From Rubripirellula sp. (lineage in GTDB: Bacteria > Planctomycetota > Planctomycetia > Pirellulales > Pirellulaceae), in contig JAKMEW010000072.1 in assembly GCA_022425745.1 (NCBI GenBank), positions 1-35,583 on the forward strand: DNA of 35,583 nucleotides, given 5' to 3'. The translations under genes were made by a program, and so were the position numbers. The notes beneath the pieces were generated by a model, which had not been told where the DNA came from, did not search any database, and worked only from the letters and a program-made list of their open reading frames with translations. Below are positions 31,046 to 35,583 of this stretch, one piece after another. The first letter of the stretch is position 1, and every line of letters starts with the position of its first letter.

Positions 31046-32059
31046 CTACTTCAGAGGTGGACGCGGAGTCGACGCATACTGCTTGGAATCATTGGCAGTC
31101 TTCTCGGCGTCAAATTCATCCGCTTCAATGACAACCCGGTAACTCAGACGCATCGTTTCACCATTCCTGAGTACCACTCCATCGGTTTTCTCACCTCCTA
31201 CAAAATGATAAACACCAAATGGGTTTGCTGCGAACAGCCCATAGGTACGAACATGCCAACGGCATGGATACTGAAAACTTTCCGGATGATCATGAACCGT
31301 CACACCAACCGTATCACCTTTGACAGGCCCACTGTAATTCACCCACGCTGACTTTTTACCCCAAGCATCTTTATCGTGGAGACCTTCTGCGTTGGTGACC
31401 AAACCACCTTTTTTCGCATCAACCTTCATTGTGCCTGCAACGCGAAGACCGAAGGATCCTTCTTTTGTATCGCCAAAATTAACATCGCCATCACTGGCGA
31501 TCAGCAAGAAGTCTGCGTCAATGATCCTGCGACCACCAGAGACCGAAAAGTGGTAGCGACGCACGTCAGAGAGAAGTCTTTTACCTTCTGGCGAGTTCCA
31601 GTCGTTTTGTGTCGTGATCACCACACTGCCATCATCCCGCATCGTCGCTTCACCGGATCGATGGACGATTTTTCCGCAATGCTCATCATCGAGCCAAAAG
31701 TCGACACCGTTCACATCACCATGCGTTAACCAAAGCGATCGATGATGATCGTGATCGTTTCGCTCGTCAGGCCCTGCATCCTTCATCGGAAAGTCACGAG
31801 TCATGCGGTGACCGGCAGGACCGACCAGCGGATAAATAATCGGCTTGCCATTGCTGTCGAGTTGGTAACCGGCGAATAACCGATCTCCTTGAGTGACCAT
31901 CCAGCCTGCAGGATTCTCCATCTGAGAAACGGTGAGTGCCGGCTTTTTAGCAACTTTATCCGCTGCTTGGAGGACAGGGGTATTCGCTAGGCCGAGGGTC
32001 CCGAGCAGGACAAACGTGAGGCCAAGCCAAAGCTGTTGCCGGAAAACACTTTTCTTCAT
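31046..32059 (-). CDS. DUF6807 (PmoA-like) secreted protein
   Basis: 337 aa from ATG 32059 (GGGGA lies 8 nt upstream); ATG 32074 adds five residues. A signal peptide (VFRQQLWLGLTFVLLGTLGLANTPVLQAA) is followed by a beta-rich domain. The signature DHDHHRSLWLTHGDVNGVDF identifies the DUF6807 family, whose planctomycete members are often labelled PmoA although they are unrelated to methane monooxygenase in any established way. The HDHHRSLW histidines could bind metal. YPCRWHVRTYGLFAANPFG and LSYRVVIEADEF close the domain. Function is unknown; such genes often sit with sugar or polysaccharide genes in these bacteria. It is divergent from the DUF1549/DUF1553 gene, and upstream of the SDR gene. Confidence 0.9.
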   Translation of the reverse strand: MKKSVFRQQLWLGLTFVLLGTLGLANTPVLQAADKVAKKPALTVSQMENPAGWMVTQGDRLFAGYQLDSNGKPIIYPLVGPAGHRMTRDFPMKDAGPDERNDHDHHRSLWLTHGDVNGVDFWLDDEHCGKIVHRSGEATMRDDGSVVITTQNDWNSPEGKRLLSDVRRYHFSVSGGRRIIDADFLLIASDGDVNFGDTKEGSFGLRVAGTMKVDAKKGGLVTNAEGLHDKDAWGKKSAWVNYSGPVKGDTVGVTVHDHPESFQYPCRWHVRTYGLFAANPFGVYHFVGGEKTDGVVLRNGETMRLSYRVVIEADEFDAEKTANDSKQYASTPRPPLK

Positions 32060-32369
32060 GCCGTCATTCCCCATTCTGTGAGATCAGTAAATCGTATTGA
32101 AAGGATTGATTCATTTTGGTGGAAAACATCGCCTGTAGCCACCGAAGTGTCCAGCAGGTTGTCTACCGCTTCGACCGCCCAGACGCCCCGTGCTGCTGTC
32201 ATGAGTGAGATGACTAGGCCGCCTGATAGCGATTGGATGGGATATGATACCTCCTGAGGCCGGCTTGAGGGTGTCTTCTTTGCCGATCATTGCTGAACTT
32301 TGCTTAGGTTTGGCGTACAATATAAAGGTGGTGTTTCGTAACTCAGCCCCCTTCTCGTTGTCATTCGCC
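32060..32369. other. Divergent intergenic region, 310 bp
   Basis: It separates the DUF6807 gene and the DUF1549/DUF1553 gene. GTACAATATAAAGG at 32315-32328 is a plausible -10 region for the right-hand gene (TACAAT 32316-32321), but the TTG-like -35 candidates are at poor spacing (10 or 20 bp). Antisense and sense frames running through it have no protein features. No repeat is seen. Confidence 0.45.
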
Positions 32370-34292
32370 ATGCGATTTATCTTCCTGACTCTGCTTTCTG
32401 TGTGCCTGCCAATCCTCAGCGCTGAAGCACAACGACGACCAGCCAAACCGACACCTCCTCCAAAAATCAAATTACCCGCGAGTGTTCGAAGCGTGCCGCG
32501 CAGTGTCATGGATGTGGCCAAGGTCAAACCATCGACCCGAAGTCGTTTAGTTGGGTCGGCATTTGAGATTGACCAACTCGTTGAGGATCAATTGCGAGCC
32601 AAGGACTTACGTCCCAATGAGATGGCGAGTGACGAAGTTTTCTTACGACGAATTTATCTCGACGTTGCGGGACGAATCCCGACACTCAAAGAAGCAAAGG
32701 ATTTCTTGGATTCAGCTGAGGAAAACAAGCGGCAAGATCTGATCGACCGATTGCTCGAAAGCCCAGATTACGTGAGCAACATGTACAACTTTTGGGCAGA
32801 CACGTTACGACTCACTGATCGCCCTCAAGCGAATATCATTGCCGACCCTTACCTCAGTTATGTCAAGGATTCAATTCGCATCAACAAACCTTATGACGAA
32901 TGGGTTTTTGAGATGCTCACGGCAAACGGAAAGGTTTGGGAAGACGGGGCTGTCGGTTATCAACTCCGAGATGACGGAATGCCTCTTCCTTACATTGACA
33001 ACACAGTGCGAGTCTTTTTGGGAACACAGATCGGCTGCGCGCAGTGCCACGATCATCCATTCGATGATTGGACTCAGTACCAGTTCTATCAATTAGCCGC
33101 GTTCACCAATGGAACGCGAACCCGAATGCTCAAAGGTTATCCTGGTTTTGAGAAAACTAATCCAGCCAACGCCCTAATCAACGAAGCTCGAACCAAATTT
33201 GACAAAGGACGCGTTCCCGGTAACTTCCAACGGCTCGTCCGTGCGAACACTTACGTCGTTAGCGAAGTCAAAGCGACCATGCGACTACCGCATGATTACG
33301 CCTACGCGGACCATGACCCGAAGGAAGTCGTCCAGCCAGCGGTTCTGTGGGGAGAGATCCCGACCAAAGCCGCCGACAGCACACCCCGCGAGCAGTTTGC
33401 CGCATGGCTCACGAGTGATCAGAACGAACAATTCAGCAAAACGATCGCTAACCGTCTTTGGAAACGTTTCATGGGTGTGGGACTCGTCGAACCGATCGAT
33501 GACTTCCAAGATATCTATCCGCCCTCCAACGAAGCTCTGATGGATTTTCTGAGCGAAGAAATTGTACGTAACGACTTCGATCTCAAAGAATTCATGCGTT
33601 CGATCTTCTACAGCAGAACCTATCAACGCGAAGCGAGTGATTACGATCCGACTAGCAATGACAAATACCATTATCCAGGTCCAGCCGTACGTCGCATGAC
33701 TGCTGAACAGGTGTGGGACTCGATCCTCACGCTAGCCGTTCAGAACCCTTGGCCATTCCAACGCCCGAACATCGGTGAACTTGCATCGGCACTCGACGTG
33801 AACTTCGCTCAAGACAATTACAACCGAGTCCTTCAAAAGTCTGAAAATTTCAAAGACACTTACTTTGCCGGAACCTACAAGCGAAACTTGAACGCTCACG
33901 CCTATCAAGGGAACATTCTTTGCCGCGCAAGTGAATTACCCTCACCGCTGCCGCCTCAACACTTCCTGAGACAATTTGGGCAGGGTGATCGCGAAACGAT
34001 CAATGGATCTCAAGAAGACGCGACCGTCCCTCAGATCCTCGCCATGTTCAATGGGCCGATCACCCACGTCATGCTCGAACCAGGCTCCGCGATTGTTGAC
34101 AATGTTCTCGGAATCGAGTCCACCAGGGACCGCGTGGACGCGATCTTCTTGAGTGTTCTGACTCGTGAGCCGACGGGAGCTGACCGCCGCATTGCTGCGG
34201 GTGAATTACAGAAAACTAGAGCCGATAATGTTGGTTACGGGAATATCGTCTGGGGCCTGCTTAACACTCGCGAGTTCCTGTTCATTCCGTAG
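32370..34292 (+). CDS. DUF1549 and DUF1553 domain protein with CxxCH motif (planctomycete surface/export pair)
   Basis: 640 aa from ATG 32370; an upstream frame opens at 32244 but the signal peptide MRFIFLTLLSVCLPILSAEA fixes the start. DUF1549 (PSCyt2) occupies about residues 60-270 with VFLRRIYLDVAGRIPT and the conserved GCAQCHDHPFDDW, a C223-x2-C226-H227 motif of c-type haem form. DUF1553 (PSD1) follows (about 330-600; ANRLWKRFMGVGLVEPIDDF, YHYPGPAVRRMTAEQVWDSIL). This pair of domains is widespread and very abundant in Planctomycetes, nearly always next to a DUF1501 gene, as here. The functions are unproven; a role in degradation of complex (sulfated) carbohydrates or in cell-envelope redox has been proposed. 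Its stop is 139 bp before the DUF1501 gene. Confidence 0.95.
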   Translation: MRFIFLTLLSVCLPILSAEAQRRPAKPTPPPKIKLPASVRSVPRSVMDVAKVKPSTRSRLVGSAFEIDQLVEDQLRAKDLRPNEMASDEVFLRRIYLDVAGRIPTLKEAKDFLDSAEENKRQDLIDRLLESPDYVSNMYNFWADTLRLTDRPQANIIADPYLSYVKDSIRINKPYDEWVFEMLTANGKVWEDGAVGYQLRDDGMPLPYIDNTVRVFLGTQIGCAQCHDHPFDDWTQYQFYQLAAFTNGTRTRMLKGYPGFEKTNPANALINEARTKFDKGRVPGNFQRLVRANTYVVSEVKATMRLPHDYAYADHDPKEVVQPAVLWGEIPTKAADSTPREQFAAWLTSDQNEQFSKTIANRLWKRFMGVGLVEPIDDFQDIYPPSNEALMDFLSEEIVRNDFDLKEFMRSIFYSRTYQREASDYDPTSNDKYHYPGPAVRRMTAEQVWDSILTLAVQNPWPFQRPNIGELASALDVNFAQDNYNRVLQKSENFKDTYFAGTYKRNLNAHAYQGNILCRASELPSPLPPQHFLRQFGQGDRETINGSQEDATVPQILAMFNGPITHVMLEPGSAIVDNVLGIESTRDRVDAIFLSVLTREPTGADRRIAAGELQKTRADNVGYGNIVWGLLNTREFLFIP

Positions 34293-34431
34293 TTTTTAGC
34301 GGCGAATCCGCATCAAGGTGAACGACGACTTGTGAAGGTCGTTTGCGAATCCCAACAAAGCGAACACGTTACACAACGATTCGCATTCATTAAATCTGAA
34401 CTTGTACCGCCTCGTAACGAAAGTTGTTTCC

Positions 34432-35583
34432 ATGCCCCGCATCGATTTCGATCAAAACCATCGTCGCGATTTCATGAAAACGCTGGCCAAGCAAACGCTT
34501 GGTGTGTCATTCGCCGGATCCATCTCCAGCGCCGGGCTTTTCGGAGAGGCACAGGCGGCGCCAGCCACTGGCAAGGCTAAGCATGTCATCTATCTTTTCA
34601 TGGACGGAGCGATGACACACCTCGACACATTTGACCCAAAAGTTGGGGTCGAGGAAGCGGGCGAAACCAAACCAATCCAAACCCGAGTTCCCGGTATGGA
34701 ATTCGGTGACCGGTTCACAAAGCTCGCTTACCTTGCAGGAGCCATCTCGGTCGTTAGGTCGCTGAGTACCGAAACAGGGGCTCACGATAAGGGAAAGTAC
34801 CTGATGCGTACCTCCTACAAACAACTCAACAGTATTCAGCATCCAGCAATGGGTGCGTGGATGGTGTCTGAGGCGGGACGGTTGAATCAAGACCTTCCCG
34901 GCAACTACGTCATTGGTGGTGCCAACCGGCATCCGGGCGCTGGATTTCTCGAGCCATCCCTCGCTCCGGTTCCGATCGCAAATGCAGCAGCGGGATTGGA
35001 AAACACATCGCTACCAAAATACCTCCCATCGGAATTATTTGATCGTCGCTTGATGCTCGCAAACAAGTTCGACGAAGCATTCCAAAAGCGACGTAATAAC
35101 CGGCAAGTTGAGGCTTACAACCAACTTTACATGGAAGCTCGTCGACTGATGGGTAGCGAGCATCTAAAAGTGTTCGATATCAAGGAAGAGCCTCAAAACG
35201 TTCGTGACGCTTACGGCAATAACCAATTGGGCCAAGCATGCCTGTTGGCAAGACGACTGGTTCAGAGTGGTGCAAGATTCATCGAAGTGAATTACGGTGG
35301 CTGGGACATGCACCAGGATATCTATGGGCGGCTCGACTCTAAAGCGAGCGAACTTGATAACGCCTTGGGTAACCTGATGCGCGACTTACACGCCAACGGT
35401 TTACTGAGCGAAACATTGATTGTATTGACAACTGAATTTGGTCGAAAACCAAACATCAACGTTAACGGCGGTCGCGACCATCACCCCGGCGCCTTCAGCA
35501 GTCTCTTAATCGGAGCCGGTATTCAGGGTGGCCAAGTCTACGGTGCGTCTGACAAAAAAGGCTTCAGCGTCGAAAAAGACCAC
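34432..35583 (+). CDS. DUF1501 domain protein, 3' end missing (runs off right edge)
   Basis: 384 codons visible from ATG 34432 to the window end. The N-terminus carries a twin-arginine signal (HRRDFMKTLAKQTLG..SFAGS, RRxFMK), ending near AQAAPA, so the protein is probably exported folded. The DUF1501 core, distantly related to alkaline-phosphatase/sulfatase folds, shows HVIYLFMDGAMTHLDTFDPK at the start, then ETGAHDKGKYLMRTSYKQLN, RRLVQSGARFIEVNYGGWDM, TLIVLTTEFGRKP and GGRDHHPGAFSSLLIGAGI. The ATG has no strong ribosome site. It is the expected partner of the preceding DUF1549/DUF1553 gene. The reading frame remains open at the edge; a typical family member is about 430-480 aa, so roughly 50-100 residues are missing. 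Confidence 0.95.
   Translation, partial: MPRIDFDQNHRRDFMKTLAKQTLGVSFAGSISSAGLFGEAQAAPATGKAKHVIYLFMDGAMTHLDTFDPKVGVEEAGETKPIQTRVPGMEFGDRFTKLAYLAGAISVVRSLSTETGAHDKGKYLMRTSYKQLNSIQHPAMGAWMVSEAGRLNQDLPGNYVIGGANRHPGAGFLEPSLAPVPIANAAAGLENTSLPKYLPSELFDRRLMLANKFDEAFQKRRNNRQVEAYNQLYMEARRLMGSEHLKVFDIKEEPQNVRDAYGNNQLGQACLLARRLVQSGARFIEVNYGGWDMHQDIYGRLDSKASELDNALGNLMRDLHANGLLSETLIVLTTEFGRKPNINVNGGRDHHPGAFSSLLIGAGIQGGQVYGASDKKGFSVEKDH

Noticed and set aside
31046-32059. Methane/ammonia monooxygenase subunit (PmoA) by name
   Set aside because: The protein is a soluble secreted DUF6807 member without the membrane helices of particulate methane monooxygenase; the PmoA label is a naming carry-over.
32111-32527. 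138-codon minus-strand frame upstream of the DUF6807 gene
   Set aside because: It overlaps the signal peptide end of the DUF1549/DUF1553 gene and has no domain; the region reads as a divergent promoter.

Overview
The window looks like a chromosomal segment of a planctomycete, most likely a Pirellulales (Rhodopirellula-like) marine bacterium. The evidence is the DUF1549/DUF1553 protein followed by a DUF1501 protein at the right edge, a PmoA-like DUF6807 protein, two SMP-30/gluconolactonase-like proteins, a large LRR-like membrane protein, roughly even base composition, sparse Shine-Dalgarno sites, frequent GTG/TTG starts and scattered single genes instead of long operons. I see no phage, integrase, transposase gene, CRISPR array or plasmid gene. 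The assignment is inference from gene content only.

Layout. 1-902: 5' part of an unrecognised secreted protein (minus) running off the left edge. 903-1633: non-coding, with a REP-like hairpin and short tandem repeats. 1634-4133: a GlpG-like rhomboid whose catalytic His is Gln, then a MATE transporter. 4130-6058 (minus): an HtrA/DegP-type protease and a DksA/TraR zinc-finger protein. 6059-6815: non-coding with a 17-bp triple repeat and a palindrome. 6816-10673: a long FHA/coiled-coil membrane protein and a putative lipoprotein. 10606-12731 (minus): a DUF2817 M14-like peptidase, tRNA-Met(CAU) with its terminator, and a QueD/PTPS-family enzyme. 13150-14112: a cytosolic SMP-30-like protein. 14146-17425 (minus): two small ORFs and a 942-aa LRR-like membrane protein. 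17803-21533: two tandem purine nucleoside phosphorylase paralogues, then a GXGXG beta-helix protein and an FMN-barrel-like protein, both resembling pieces of glutamate synthase. 21569-22813 (minus): an FAD oxidoreductase. 23199-24170: a two-gene membrane cassette with a structured leader. 24385-24458: a second CAU tRNA. 24899-26374: a secreted caspase-like protein with an EF-hand. 26420-27325 (minus): purC. 27477-32059: a GH10-like protein lacking both catalytic Glu, a secreted SMP-30-like protein, an SDR oxidoreductase and a DUF6807 protein, plausibly a carbohydrate-related neighbourhood. 32370-35583: DUF1549/DUF1553 and DUF1501 proteins, the latter cut by the right edge.

The most unusual points are three enzyme-like proteins whose signature residues are replaced (rhomboid, GH10, FHA); tandem PNP paralogues that differ at the base-recognition residue next to a split glutamate-synthase-like pair; three gene pairs joined as stop-CCN-start in one frame; and at least five different short tandem repeats confined to intergenic DNA. 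No well-defined novel defence or mobile system is evident.
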